Under the pieces are notes generated by a model. The model saw only the letters and a program-made list of their open reading frames with translations, was not told the origin of the DNA and made no database searches. 64,000 nucleotides of DNA from Ctena decussata (lineage: Eukaryota; Mollusca; Bivalvia; Lucinida; Lucinidae). Location: NCBI GenBank assembly GCA_963989385.1, contig OZ022498.1:1991501-2055500 (forward strand), given 5' to 3'. How positions within the stretch are numbered: position 1 is the first letter of the stretch; each line of letters begins with the position of its first letter. Made by a program: the position numbers and the translations under genes. Below, piece by piece: positions 53,401 through 63,053 of this stretch.

Positions 53401-56400
53401 ACAGCAACTACCTAAACCTACCTGTACATCTTATGGATGACTTGCAGTTTTACGGCTCTTTCAACGGAATTTCAGACATATCGAGTCGATGGAAGGGTGG
53501 TAATGAAAGACTGTGCAATGGAACTGCGTTTACGCCTCCAACAGGATTCGAACCCGGGCCGCTAGCTAAGCAGGCCAGCGCTTAACTCTCTGAGCTACCG
53601 GGGTTCCAAAGATTGGTTAAAAATATTGAGCAAAGAGACAAAAATACATTAGGTCAGTATTAAGATATTTTTGTAATGGAAAGCAATCAAAACTGCTTTC
53701 CAAAACATTTTGCAACTAAGTTCTGCTTTTGCCTTTGCCGTTACTCATAAACATCATTCAAAATTTTAGACTCCTATTGTTTAAAGCCTATATAAGAGCC
53801 TGCCATAGTATGCCTGCAACCGATTTGCCTTGTCATGCTGAGAATACATTTGGACACCTAAAATAATTACATGGTCGTCCTAAAAATGGAACAGTTTGCT
53901 CTGACCAATCTGTCCCATTACTCAGATTTTTACGGTGATAAGGCTGGTGGAAGATATATATACTTACAGGGAGAATTCTCTACTGGTCTCCATAGCTACA
54001 AAGAGGCATTAAGTCTGGCAGAGAAGTTCCCGCCAAGACAAAGTACCGCCAAAGTTTATCAGAGACTCGGGTTCAACATGTATCTTCAAGGTTGGGGAGA
54101 GGATGGATTAAGGTACACGTTTAGGGGAAACAACTCTGGCCGTTATATCTTTGCCTCCATTCTCCATTAAGGGTCGAATGTTAAGGAAAAGAATTTGCTA
54201 CCGCAAATACTTTCCGTTAAGAGTAGACCCCACTTTGGGAAGGCTAAGTCGTTCAGGGAAGCAAACAAAAAGTCACAAAAATTGTCTCCCTTTTCTAAAT
54301 GATAATGGAGGGAAAACATACACTTTTAAACAGTTGTCTACATGATCATGCTGATTAAAGATGTGTAGAAATATATCAAGTAACGTTACTTATGCTTTAA
54401 GCTCGACGTTAATATAGGCATCGAAAATGCATTAAGTGCATTTAATCAATGAATTAAAAATGTTTCGAACCGCGCACAAGACAGAAGATTTTTGAGTTTA
54501 TGGTCATAGTCTTAGAAAACGGGGGTGGCGAACACTGTGATTCGGACAATGTACAGGAATTTTCTACAGTGGGCGTAGACATGCCTTTCGATTAATTTCA
54601 GAGCTGCTTAAGTTGAGCCGTGACACGTACCCAGTAGGCACAAGATGGCGTAATGTCGTCGCAATGACGTCGATGCGACGTTGTGACGTCGCATCAACAT
54701 CATAACGACGTCATGCGCCCGCTGAGTAAAGTTATCGTAAATGTGCTATTCTGTGTCGTTTTTGTTTCTCTCTTCTTCTTCTGTCGATGTTTTGGGTGTC
54801 GATGTCAGCGGTCAGACGGAGTTTCGTGAAGACTGCAAGCGTCGTTAGGGTTTGCGGGTTTCCACTTATGGTTTCAATGGTGCTGTGCCGTTCACAAAGC
54901 CGAGAGAGCAGCAACATATTGTTGATGGCATGTGCTGGGAGTAGGGACATTCCATTTCCGTTGATTTTATACCATTTTAGTCTCTCCGGCCAACTCGTTG
55001 CAACAAGCTGACCATAAACTGTTGCATGCAAAATCATTCTTCGACTATATCCTAGCGTAGTACATGTACATGTATTAAACTTTTCTGCGCAGTACCGACA
55101 GTGCCATTTTTTATGTCACTGGCAGTACGTGCAGAAAAGTTTAATACTACATTAGTGTGTAAGCGGGTATAGTATAGGCTTCTTATGCCTGAGTAATGTT
55201 GGTGAACAGTACATAAAGAAGAAGATGAGTGTCTGCAAACCAGTGCGTTTCTTTGGGCCGTAACTGAATACTAAGAGCGCATCTGACTAGCGCGGATCCT
55301 CAGGCAGTTTAAGTCTTTATAATTCCGATATGTGACAAAGAACGCATGTATAACTGCATGTCGCAACCCAATCACTACCGAGAAGTCAATTAAACTATGT
55401 GTATTTAACTGTTTTAGTTATTTGAAGAAGTCTTTGGAGATAACAAGCAGGCTAGGACGTCAAGACACTGAGGAGTTCTTGTCTACAATGGCCTCACTGG
55501 GTATCGTCTATTCGTTTCTAGGTAATATTTGAATTTGATTCCAAGTTCATGATACATGAAAACACTGAAAAAGTGCATATTGCAAATAAACACAAACATT
55601 AGTGTTACCTGGTTACTGGGCCTAGAAATTGTCGTATAGAATACACTAGTGTCACTGAAAATGAACCACTCTTATGTTTTGTTTTATTTGTTGTTGTTTT
55701 TTTCCTAAGAGCAAAAGACCATACCATTTGGTTTAAACGATATTTTATTAACTATAAATTACATGCATATACTACAATACAATTTCAAAAGTATCAGGAT
55801 TTGACAGTAAGCAAAATGACTTGATGGAAGGAAATAAGACGCTCCCACCTCCGTGAGTCTCCCAACCCTATGGGTCAACAAGGGGTGGTGTTAACACAAC
55901 ATCACTGGGCGGAAGTCTTCCAAGAAGAAGTCAACGGCCAGGGCGGAAGAACTCTTTGAGTCAACGGCCATGTGTTCGTGACCAAGGCGAGCCATACAAT
56001 AATCGTGGATTTCGGCTGTGGTCAACATATATAGCCTGGAGACGGGTGGGCTCCGTCAGGCTAAACTCTGCCCTAGAAACATCATGGTTGACAACCTAAA
56101 CAATACCATAATACCGGATCGGTCGCAGCCCATGTTAGCAATGACCACGCCTACTGTTAGACACCGGGACGTAGGTGACAAGTATGCAACTGGTGTAGCA
56201 CAGATTAGTAAGTTCAGAGGTAGGGAGAACATCTCGATTGGAACCTGGAACATAAGGACTTTGAGGCCAGCTGGGAAGCTTGAGGAGCTGACACATGCAA
56301 TGGACAGGTACCACTGGAACATACTGGGGCTCTGTGAGATGCGCTGGAAAAACTTTGGTGAGATGTCAACAGATGACGGACACAAGATTTATTTCAGTGG

Positions 56401-59400
56401 AGAAGAGGACAAACATGAGTGTAGGATTGGATTTTTTGTGCATAATGACATGGCGAGTGCTGTCTTGGGATGCCGACCAGTCTCCAGCAGACTGATTTCA
56501 ATCCGCCTGAGAGCAGCTCCTTTCAACATCACCATCATACAGGTTTATGCACCAACATCTGGGCATGACGACAGTGAGGTAGAACACTTCTACCAGCAAC
56601 TCCAGGAAATCACAGACCAAACACCCAAGAAGGACATTCTGGTTGTATAAGGGGATTGGAATGATAAAGTTTGAAAGGATGCACAGGCAGACTGGGGAAA
56701 CGTTTGTGGACCATCACTGCAATGTCGAGACAAATGAGAGAGGTCTCAGACTTCTAGAGTTTGCAACCTGTAACAGCCTAGTATTGACAAACACCCTTGG
56801 TCCTCACAAACCATCAAGAAGATGGACATGGCACAGTCCAGATGGGAAACACCACAATCAGATTGATTACATCTTGGTGAGGAAGCGCTTCCGATCAGGA
56901 GTCAACATCCATAGCACAAGGAATTTTTCTGGAGCAGACATAGGAAGTGACCATGACCTGGTGATGATGACCTTCCGAGTTCGTCTGAAGAAGGCTAGAA
57001 AGCCAACCTAGCCAAGACTAAAGTTTGATCTTGAGAAGCTAAGGGACCCAGATGTGGCATGCACTTTTCAAGTAACAATAGATAGGAAATTTGAACCACT
57101 CATTGGTCTGAGGGATGATGACATGGACATAGATATCATGATAACCACCTACAATACAGTAGTGACTGAGGCAGCCAGTGAGATACTTGGGAAGGAACGT
57201 CGCAGGAAAAAAACCCTGGGTCACCAGAGATGTTCTCGACCTCTGTGATGAGAGGAGAAATTTGAAGAAGAAGAGGTATGAAGCAGGAGGAGCAGAAGAA
57301 TACAGGGAAGCAAACAAGAGGATTCAAAAGGCAGTGAAGAAAGCGAAGGGGGACTGGATAGCTAATCAGTGAGAGGAGATTGAAACTTGCTTGGACAAAA
57401 ACAACAGCAAGAAAGCATACCAGCTGGTGAAGGATATAACTTCAGAGAAACAGGGTAGATCCACAACTATCCAGGACAGGTCTGGGAAATGCCTTACAGA
57501 GGAACAAGAGATTCTCAGCAGATGGACAGAATATTGCTCAGGACTATACAACTATGAGACTTACGGTGACAGTGCGGTTCTGGACTGCAATCAGCCCCCA
57601 GAAGAAGATCAACAACCGATCCTTCGTGAAGGTTGAGATTGCAGTAGCAGCACTGAAGAAGGGGAAATCTGCCGGAGTTGATAATATACCAGCAGAACTT
57701 ATTCAAGCTGGCGGGGAGACCATGATTGATGTTTTAACAGATATTTGTAACAGGATCTGGAGAACAGGAGAATGGCCTACCCCATGGACTCAGTCGCTGA
57801 TAATTACGCTCCCTAAAAAGGGCAACCTACAGCTCTGCCAGAACTACAGAACCATCAGCCTCATCAGTCATTCAAGCAAAGTCGTGCTGAAAGTCATCTT
57901 GAATAGGCTTAAACCACAAGCCGAAGAGATAATTGCTGAGGAACAGGCTGGGTTCCGAGCAGAAAGGAGCACCACAGAACAGATCTTCAACCTTAGAATC
58001 CTGTGTGAAAAGTATCTCCAACATCAGCAGAATCTGTACCATGTCTTCATTGATTTCAAAAAAGCCTTTGACAGGGTATGGCATGCAGCCTTATGGGCCA
58101 CCATGCGGAAGTACAATATCGGTGCAAATCTAGTTCGCACCATTGAGCAGCTATACGACAAGGCTACAAGTGCAGTCCGGATAAATGGCAGCACAGGAGA
58201 ATGGTTCAGAACAACAGTTGGAGTAAGACAAGGATGTCTTCTGTCACCCACCCTCTTCAACATTTTTCTCCAACGGATCATGTCTGATGCTCTGGAAGAA
58301 CATGACGGAAAGGTCAGCATAGGTGGCAGAAACATTACCAATCTGCGGTTTGCCGATGACATAGACGCTCTAGCTGAGGAAGAGCAGGAACTAGAAGCTC
58401 TAGTTGAAAGTCTCGACCAACCCTGCACAAAGTATAAGATGGAGATCAGTGCTGAGAAGACCAAACTGATGACAAACAGCGCAAATGGCATCCAGAGGGA
58501 GATCAAGGTAAAAGGGCAGAAGCTGGGTACCGTAAGCAGCTTCAAATACCTTGGAGCAGTTGTCTCAGATGATGGCTCAAAACAGGAGGTTCTCTCAAGG
58601 ATTGAACAAGCCACTTCAGCTCTTACCAAGCTGAAACCAATTTGGAGAGATAACAACATATCTGTTGGATCAAAGGTGAAACTTATGCGCTCCCTTGTCA
58701 TTTCCATATTTGTGTATGCCTGTGAATCGTGGACCTTGACAGCAGAGTTAGAGAAAAGAACGCAGGCCTTTGAGATGAGATGCTACCGAAGGTTACTGAA
58801 CATTTCGTACAAGGACCACGTCACCAATGAGGAGGTTCGCAGGAAGATCCAAGCATCCATTGGAGAATATGATGAACTCCTGATACTGGTCAAGAAACGG
58901 AAACTAAGGTGGTTTGGTTACGTCTCAAGGTCTTCTGGTTTAGCAAAGAAATTCTTCAGGGCACAGTGAAAGGAAAAAGAAGAAGAAGTAGACAGAAAAA
59001 GAGGTGGGAAGACAATATCGAATGGATTTTGCCAGCTCAACTAGGGCAGCTGAAGACAGGACAAGGTGGAAAGGGATTGTTTTGAAGTCATCTGTGGTGC
59101 CCCAACGACCTAGTAAGGTTATGGGATAGAATAGAATAGAATAGAATAGAAAATGCTCATATATAAAGTCATTTCCTGGTAAGGCCATACCATCTTAACA
59201 TGTGTCACATTTTAAACCATACATCTCATGAAAACATATTGCGACCAAAAAGTATTTTGTGAGCAGATGAAGTAACGTAAGCTCTTAAATCGATTTTAAG
59301 TCGCGACACGAAAAAAACAAAAACAACAAAGTGCACCCAGCGAAAACTCAGATCAGCCTGGGCATCCACTCAGTCTGATCAGTGTCTTCGCTTAGCGCTT

Positions 59401-62062
59401 AAAGGGTAGCTAAGGGTCTAAGCTACCTGCATGCCGACAGCAAAGACTCTGATCTTACTGAATGGATGCTCAGACTGATCTGAGTCTTTGCGTGGCGCAC
59501 GTGCCACTTTCTTGGTTTTGTCGTATCGCGGCTCAAATATGGTAGACATTCAATTCTTCTGATGTTGCCAGAGTAGATAGCACATCAAATCGAGATAGAA
59601 AAGAAATTGGACAAGCCCTATCATAATCTAAACCACGCCTCATTTCTTCTTTTTATACGCCCGTCGAAGACGGGTTGCATTATGTCGTGGCCTTCGTCCA
59701 TCCGTCCTTCCGTCTGTCCATCTGTCCGTCCGTCCGTTAACTTTTTGTGTCCGCTCCATATCTCCGTATCCCCTTGACAGATTTTTTTGAAACTTGGGTC
59801 AAATGTTTGCCTTGTTGAGACGATGTGCAGAACTCATATTTCAACGATGTCCGGCAAAGATCAAAGTCACACTTAGAGGTCAAAGGTCAACAGGTAACAT
59901 TTCGTGTCCGCTCCATATCTTCAAAACCGTTTAAGATTTCTCCATGAAAGTTTGAACAAATATAAAACACCATAAGACGATGTGCAGAGAAAAAGAACAA
60001 TAACCCTGCTTTCAGTGTTGACGGAATTATGTCCCTTTGTATTTTTCATATTTTAATTTCATATAAGCTTCGTATCCGCTCTAGATCTCATAAACCGTTT
60101 GAGATTTCTTCATGAAAGTTTGTATAAATATAAAGCACTATCAGACGATGTGCAGAGAAAAAGAACCATAACCGTACTCTCGGTTTTGACGGAATTATGT
60201 TCCTTTGTATTTTTTGTATAGTAGTTTCATATAAGCTTTGTGTCCGCTCCATATCTCGAAAACCGTTTGAGATTTCTTCATGAAAGTTTTATAAATATAA
60301 CGCACCATCAGACGATGTGCAGAGAAAAAGAACCATAATCCTATTTTCAGTTCTGATGGAATTACGTCCCTTTGTATTTTTCGTATAGTAATTTCATAAA
60401 ACCGATGTGTCCGCTCCATATCTCGAAAACCAGTTAAGATTTCTTCATGAAAGTTTGTATAAATATAAAACACCATCAGACAATTTGCAGAGAAAAAGAA
60501 CCATGACCCTACTTTCACTTTTAACAAAATTTCGCCACTTTGTATTTTCATATTGTAATTTTGTATTATATTCGTGTCCGCTCCATATCTCCTTAACCCT
60601 TTGAAAGATATTTTTGAAACTTGAGTAAAATGTTCACCTTATTGAAGCAACGTGCAGAACTTGTATTTGAACAGTGTCCGACAAAGGTCAAGGCCCTTCT
60701 TAGAGGTTAAAGTTCAAATGGTAACGTTATTTGTCCACGCCATATCTCGAAAACCGTAGAAGATTTCTTCAGAAAAGTTTATACAAATATGAAGCATCAT
60801 CAGACAATGTGCAGAGAAAAAGAACCATAACCATACTTTCAGTTTTGACGGAATTGTATTTTTCTTAAAGTAATTTCATATTGGCTTTGTGTCTGCTCCA
60901 TATCTTGAAAACCGTTTGAGATTTCTTCATGAAAGTTTATACAAATGTCAGACGATTTGCAGAGAAAAAGAACCATAACCCTACTTGCAGTTCTAATTGA
61001 ATTATGCCCCTTTCTAATTTTTGTCTAGGAATTTTATATTGGCTTTCTTTGTTTTGTAGTTCTATATCTGCCCTATAATTGAATAGTTAAGATACTGACG
61101 AAGTTCTGTCATCTCTTGTTTTCTTTCCAACTTTAAGCCCCAACGGGCGTATATAGCCCCGCTCAGCGGAGCTCTTGTTGAAAACTGGGCCACGTTCGGC
61201 ATAACTACTTGCGTAATCCCGAGCAATCCTTGGTATTGCTCGGCTTTACCCAAGTAATTATGCCGCACGTGCCGCTTCTTTTTATTTCACAGGTCGATAC
61301 GAAGATGCGGAGAAATGTCATCTAAGTATTCTACGACGACGTAAAGCTATACAAGGTGAAAACCACCCAGCTATCGGTAAACAGCTTAACAATCTGGGAA
61401 TCATGTATGAGCAGAAAGGAGACATCGATACAGCAAGACAATATTTTGAAGAGGGTCTTGCCAAAAAGAAGGAAACAAAAACAGAACCAGTCTCTATTGT
61501 GAATTCACTGAGTAACGTTGCTAGACAGTGTGCCGATCTAGGTGACTTTGAAAAAGCTGAAGCCCTGTTAAATGAGGCACTCGCACTACTTGAGGAAAAG
61601 AAAGTGAATAATGTGAGCGCCATTGGACTAATCAACAACAGTTTTGGGAAAGTATATTTGAAGAAAGGAGATTTCAAAAGTGCTGTGAGGCACATGAAAG
61701 AATCAATTCGAATCAAAAGAACTACTATGCAAACAGAATCAAGTCCCTTCTTTGTAAATCCTTTAATCCTACTGGCGCGGGCGTACATCGGATGTGAGAA
61801 TTATGGTGCAGCTATAAGCAGACTGAACCAAGTACTTGCTCTTAAGGATGCGTTGATCGAAAAGTCACCGCATAATGATCTTGTTTGTCAATGCTATGAA
61901 GAAATGCTTCGTGTCCATTCTACTCTAAAGAATGAAAAACTGATCACAGAGACCAGAAATGAGATGGGGACTGAGTTATTTAGGTTGATGAAGTACTTTG
62001 AGACAAAGGGTAACGAAACAAAGGCAGTGCATTTTTGGCGAAAGTTGGAGGCGTTAGAATAG
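43116..62062 (+). CDS. STAND (NB-ARC) NTPase with TPR repeats, NLR-like, eight coding exons
   Basis: Exons: 43116-44489, 46789-46994, 49053-49217, 51107-51328, 52688-52800, 53970-54112, 55418-55521, 61293-62062. From ATG 43117 the sum is 3096 nt, 1031 codons plus stop, with every junction in frame. Domain order: FVGREEF (residues 14-20); P-loop GLRSVGKT (39-46); a charged insert (about 61-262); the rest of the ATPase with Walker B-like INVLLFDNS (about 320-328), IIITATTNTRF and GLPLAL (412-417); a winged-helix-like part with RFDIHGVIREC in exon 3; then TPR helices from exon 5 to the end (for example KQLNNLGIMYEQKGDIDTA). Such STAND proteins act as ATP-switch sensors or scaffolds in innate immunity or apoptosis. 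The ligand is unknown and no N-terminal effector domain is seen, though an upstream exon could add one. Confidence 0.88.
43300..43905 (+). repeat. Internal coding repeats in the charged insert
   Basis: Two adjacent units share SQRQ-NAD-D--QPGS-V-S--LEYET (about residues 86-121 and 122-150), and a later pair shares YAKCVYES / HTKCAYES with GE/SE-rich spacers. The segment is rich in S, D, E, K, N, Q and T and predicted to be disordered. Confidence 0.8.
44490..46788. other. STAND intron 1
   Basis: Contains a small palindrome at about 44548-44628 and a fragment of the 36323 element at 45190-45545. A T-run is at 46630-46655. No exon seen. Confidence 0.5.
45190..45545 (-). mobile_element. Fragment related to the 36323-41109 element
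   Basis: Reverse complement of roughly 36930-37285, for example CAACAAACAATAAATTACAA and GTTTGGGATCTGATTC. It corresponds to the part of the left arm that is missing from the right arm. Confidence 0.88.
46789..46994 (+). CDS. STAND gene exon 2
   Basis: Encodes IEGVYRDAGHTLIIQDEDVM ... YIPGSFNVWEAQEML. The acceptor GTGTGGGAAG is weak in pyrimidines; the donor is CTAG|GTACGT. Phases 2 in and 1 out fit both neighbours. Helical winged-helix/ARC-type region. Confidence 0.82.
48001..48218. mobile_element. MITE family A, copy 7
   Basis: A decayed copy: GTAGCCGATACAACAAAGTG ... GTTTTGTCGTGTAGCGGC, with the paired CATCCGCCCAGTCTGA block. Confidence 0.85.
48538..49023. mobile_element. MITE family D, split by a SINE
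   Basis: The ends GGGGTACACTTCCATG and ...CCTGTAAGTGTACCC are inverted. The body is interrupted by the SINE and its duplicated target at 48617-48915. Confidence 0.75.
48632..48900 (-). mobile_element. tRNA-derived SINE, copy 3, with 15-bp target duplication
   Basis: Same family as 2606 and 32102. It is flanked by an exact 15-bp duplication GTGGGTCTACTAGGA (48617-48631 and 48901-48915). The tail is (ATTG)n at the left and the tRNA-like head is at the right. Confidence 0.94.
49053..49217 (+). CDS. STAND gene exon 3 (winged-helix-like)
   Basis: Acceptor CATTCCCTTTAG, donor CCTG|GTACGT. Contains RFDIHGVIRECLSLFFE, matching the (Y/F)-x-(M/I)-H-x-L/V-I-(R/Q) helix of the STAND winged-helix domain. 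Phases 1 and 1. Confidence 0.88.
49849..50172 (-). mobile_element. tRNA-derived SINE of a second family
   Basis: On the minus strand a tRNA-like head (GCGCGGTGGCTTAGTGG ... GGTTCGATCC) is followed by a body with ACGTTAAATGGATGCCCC. It differs from the family at 2606. It lies in STAND intron 3. Confidence 0.7.
51107..51328 (+). CDS. STAND gene exon 4
   Basis: A strong acceptor (TTTTTTTTATTAG) and donor TCCT|GTAAGT. Encodes TRKRYCQTFVAVMKEINRQM ... DLIEKFMSC, an all-helical linker. Phases 1 and 1. Confidence 0.86.
51341..51442. mobile_element. MITE family C, copy 4 (TTGATTCAA type)
   Basis: The ends CCCAGCAGGCACATAAG and ...AACCTAGTGTGCTCAGTGG enclose inverted TTGAATCAA-like half-sites. It begins only about 13 bp after the exon 4 donor. 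Confidence 0.82.
52192..52428. mobile_element. Palindromic MITE, CATTCACATGCGCAGATTT ends
   Basis: The arms CCCCATTCACATGCGCAGAT and ATCTGCGCATGTGAATGGG bracket several TTACTTACGTAAG/TGCTCACGTGAG motifs. Non-coding. Confidence 0.86.
52688..52800 (+). CDS. STAND gene exon 5 (first TPR-type helices)
   Basis: Acceptor TTATTGCAG, donor GCAAAG|GTACAT. Encodes QGEKFYRACLNLATNSCRED with MITVYIALGSMQTNAK. Phase 1 in, phase 0 out. Too short for most gene finders, but its phases fit both sides. Confidence 0.8.
52870..53045. mobile_element. MITE family D copy in intron 5
   Basis: From ATACACTTTCAAGGGAAG to GTCTCCCTTTGAAAAATTGG. It shares GTCACAAAAGTTGTCTCCC and GAAAGAATTTGCTCCC with the other family D copies. 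Confidence 0.6.
53080..53230. mobile_element. Palindromic MITE family B, copy 3
   Basis: GGGTTCGAGGTTATAAAAC ... GTTTTATAACCTCTGGGCC, with the same core (GAGCATGTGCTCGG) as copy 1 at 6980. Confidence 0.92.
53535..53610 (-). mobile_element. tRNA-like sequence, probably a SINE head
   Basis: The minus strand reads CCCCGGTAGCTCAGAGAG ... GGTTCGAATCC, that is A and B boxes. The acceptor and anticodon stems are imperfect, so a SINE or tRNA relic is more likely than a functional tRNA. Confidence 0.5.
53970..54112 (+). CDS. STAND gene exon 6 (TPR)
   Basis: Encodes GEFSTGLHSYKEALSLAEKF and YQRLGFNMYLQGWGEDGL. The acceptor is TATACTTACAG. The donor ATTAAG|GTACAC is chosen because the alternative CAAG|GTTGGG would put exon 7 out of frame. 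The donor lies at the edge of a family D MITE. Confidence 0.8.
54112..54345. mobile_element. MITE family D copy whose end forms the exon 6 donor
   Basis: It starts GGTACACGTTTAGGGGAAAC and ends near AACATACACTTTTAAACAG, sharing internal text with other D copies (GTCACAAAAATTGTCTCCC; GAAAAGAATTTGCT). Confidence 0.6.
54628..54727. mobile_element. MITE family C, copy 5 (GACGTC type)
   Basis: CCCAGTAGGCACAAGATGGC ... GACGTCATGCGCCCGCTG, closely related to copy 3 at 41165. Confidence 0.82.
55418..55521 (+). CDS. STAND gene exon 7 (TPR)
   Basis: Acceptor TTTAACTGTTTTAG, donor TCTAG|GTAATA. Encodes YLKKSLEITSRLGRQDTEE then FLSTMASLGIVYSFL, a clear TPR helix pair. Phases 2 in and 1 out. Confidence 0.87.
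56018..57011 (+). pseudogene. AP-type endonuclease domain of the RTE-like LINE (interrupted)
   Basis: Frame 1 (to the TAA at 56648) contains ISIGTWNIRTLRPAGKLEEL, GLCEMRW and IIQVYAPTSGHD. After the stop and a frame change, a second frame holds HNQIDYILVRKRF and GSDHDLVMMTF. GTWN, QVYAPT, QIDYI and SDH are the conserved APE-endonuclease blocks. Confidence 0.85.
57554..58969 (+). pseudogene. Reverse transcriptase of the RTE-like LINE
   Basis: About 470 codons are open. RT blocks in order: AGVDNIPAELIQ, PLPKKGN-like ITLPKKGNL, YRTISLISHSSKVVLKVIL, EQAGFRAERST, VFIDFKKAFDRVWH, GVRQGCLLSPTLFNIFL, the catalytic FADDIDALA, EKTKLM and YLGAVVSDDG. The homologous C-terminal tail continues in another frame after 58950. 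Confidence 0.9.
59299..59534. mobile_element. MITE family A, copy 8
   Basis: AAGTCGCGACACGAAAAAAAC ... TTTTGTCGTATCGCGGCTC, with the paired CTCAGTCTGATCAG block. Confidence 0.9.
59654..61183. repeat. Element with about eight tandem units of roughly 169 bp
   Basis: It starts TATACGCCCGTCGAAGACGG with CCGTCCTTCCG and ends GGGCGTATATAGCCCCGCTC, so the ends are loosely inverted. GTGTCCGCTCCATATCT-like motifs recur near 59738, 59905, 60070, 60239, 60408, 60573, 60731 and 60888, each followed by GATTTCTTCATGAAAGTTT and CAGACGATGTGCAGAGAAAA. No frame is conserved. Confidence 0.88.
61185..61271. repeat. Hairpin MITE before STAND exon 8
   Basis: GGGCCACGTTCGGCATAAC...GAGCAATCC pairs with GGTATTGCTC...TTATGCCGCACGTGCC. 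It ends about 20 bp before the exon 8 acceptor. Confidence 0.82.
61293..62062 (+). CDS. STAND gene exon 8 (TPR array and C-terminus)
   Basis: Acceptor TTTTATTTCACAG; reads to TAG 62060-62062, 256 codons. Several TPR units: RYEDAEKCHLSILRRRK, KQLNNLGIMYEQKGDIDTA, NSLSNVARQCADLGDFEKA, INNSFGKVYLKKGDFKSA and LILLARAYIGCENYGAA. They resemble kinesin-light-chain/nephrocystin-type TPRs. Its splice phase completes exon 7 in frame. Confidence 0.93.
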
Positions 62063-62640
62063 ACTACTGTATAAACAGCTGTATGTCGTAATTCTTTGAT
62101 GACCTTTGCTTTATAAGATGACTGCCGCTAATTTTGCATTTACTGTAAAACACTTAATATCTGCGTTGTCCGCAGAGGTTTGCAGTTTAAAGAGACTGAC
62201 ATATTTGTGCATTTTAATTTTGGCGGTCTTGATGTACCATGGCTCTAGATAATGAAGAAAGCGTGTAGTAAATTTCTGACAATTTTTCTTACTTTTCCAT
62301 TTAACTATACAGTGTGGCATCTATAAGAATCGCCTCATCGAGGCGACGATGAGGCGATTCTAATGGGATGCCACAATGTATAGTTTAATGGAAAGAAATT
62401 TTAAAAAATCTTTAATACCCATCACCTGAACCTCCGTTATGCTGTGCGTATGTATTTGTATTAAATCTATGTAATTATGGCAGACTTACATTTTAGCGCT
62501 CTTTGGTTTAAAACCGCCAATATCGACAAAATTTAGTAACCGTCAAAAAATAGTGTTATCCACAGTAGTGTACTAGTGCAAAATAGATGAGAAGGCAATG
62601 ACCAGGAACTGATTCCACATCTGCCCTAAAACATCAAAAG
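62063..62640 (+). other. STAND gene 3' flank / probable 3' UTR
   Basis: AT-rich sequence after the stop with no firm AATAAA poly-A signal that I would commit to. Contains the hairpin at 62292-62395. Confidence 0.4.
62292..62395. repeat. Long near-perfect hairpin
   Basis: CTTTTCCATTTAACTATACA and TGTATAGTTTAATGGAAAG pair; the inner arms meet at GCCTCATCGAGGCG. About 45 bp per arm, with few mismatches. Confidence 0.9.
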
Positions 62641-62877
62641 AGCCGCGACACGAGAAAACCAACAAAGTGGCATGTGTGCCCAGCGAAGACACATCAGCAT
62701 GGGCATTCTCCCATTCTATTCTGACTTTTCGCTGTGCGCTTGAAGGGTAGCTAAGGGTCTTAGCAAGCTCTATGCGGACAGCCAGGACTCTGATCAGACT
62801 GGGCGGATGCCCTGGCTGAACTGAGTCTTTGCTGGGCGCACATGCCACTTTGTTGATTTTGTCGTGTCGCGACTCAA
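62640..62877. mobile_element. MITE family A, copy 9
   Basis: GAGCCGCGACACGAGAAAACC-type left end and ...TTTTGTCGTGTCGCGACTC right end. Confidence 0.92.
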
Positions 62878-63053
62878 ATGGAACACGGAATGGAAAACAA
62901 TAAAAGACGGCACCCAAAGCAAAACAAGACAAACGAAAAGCCAAGAAGACTGCACTTTCCTAGCATGTGACTGCGAGGCTGTCCTAAATAATTTACAAAA
63001 AGTCAAAGGCAAACAGAAAGCCCACAAGAATGACAATAATAGTAAAACACAGA

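Larger units (their letters stand above)
55800..59155 (+). mobile_element. RTE-like LINE, nearly full length, decayed
   Basis: A GC-richer block in STAND intron 7, same strand as the gene. Parts in order: a 5' region with no clear start (about 55800-56017); AP-type endonuclease (56018-57011); linker (57011-57560); reverse transcriptase (57554-58969); a basic C-terminal tail in another frame (58950-59100); a 3' (TAGAA)n microsatellite tail at 59125-59152, typical of RTE-type elements. Several stops and frame changes make it non-functional. Confidence 0.85.

Noticed and set aside
53535..53610. Functional tRNA on the minus strand
   Set aside because: A and B boxes are present, but the stems are imperfect and the A-box to B-box spacing is more like a tRNA relic or SINE head.
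54087..54092. Alternative exon 6 donor CAAG|GTTGGG in the STAND gene
   Set aside because: It would put exon 7 out of frame. The donor at 54113 keeps the TPR frame.
58024..58707. 227-residue minus-strand frame
   Set aside because: It is antisense to the RTE-like reverse transcriptase and has no motif of its own.
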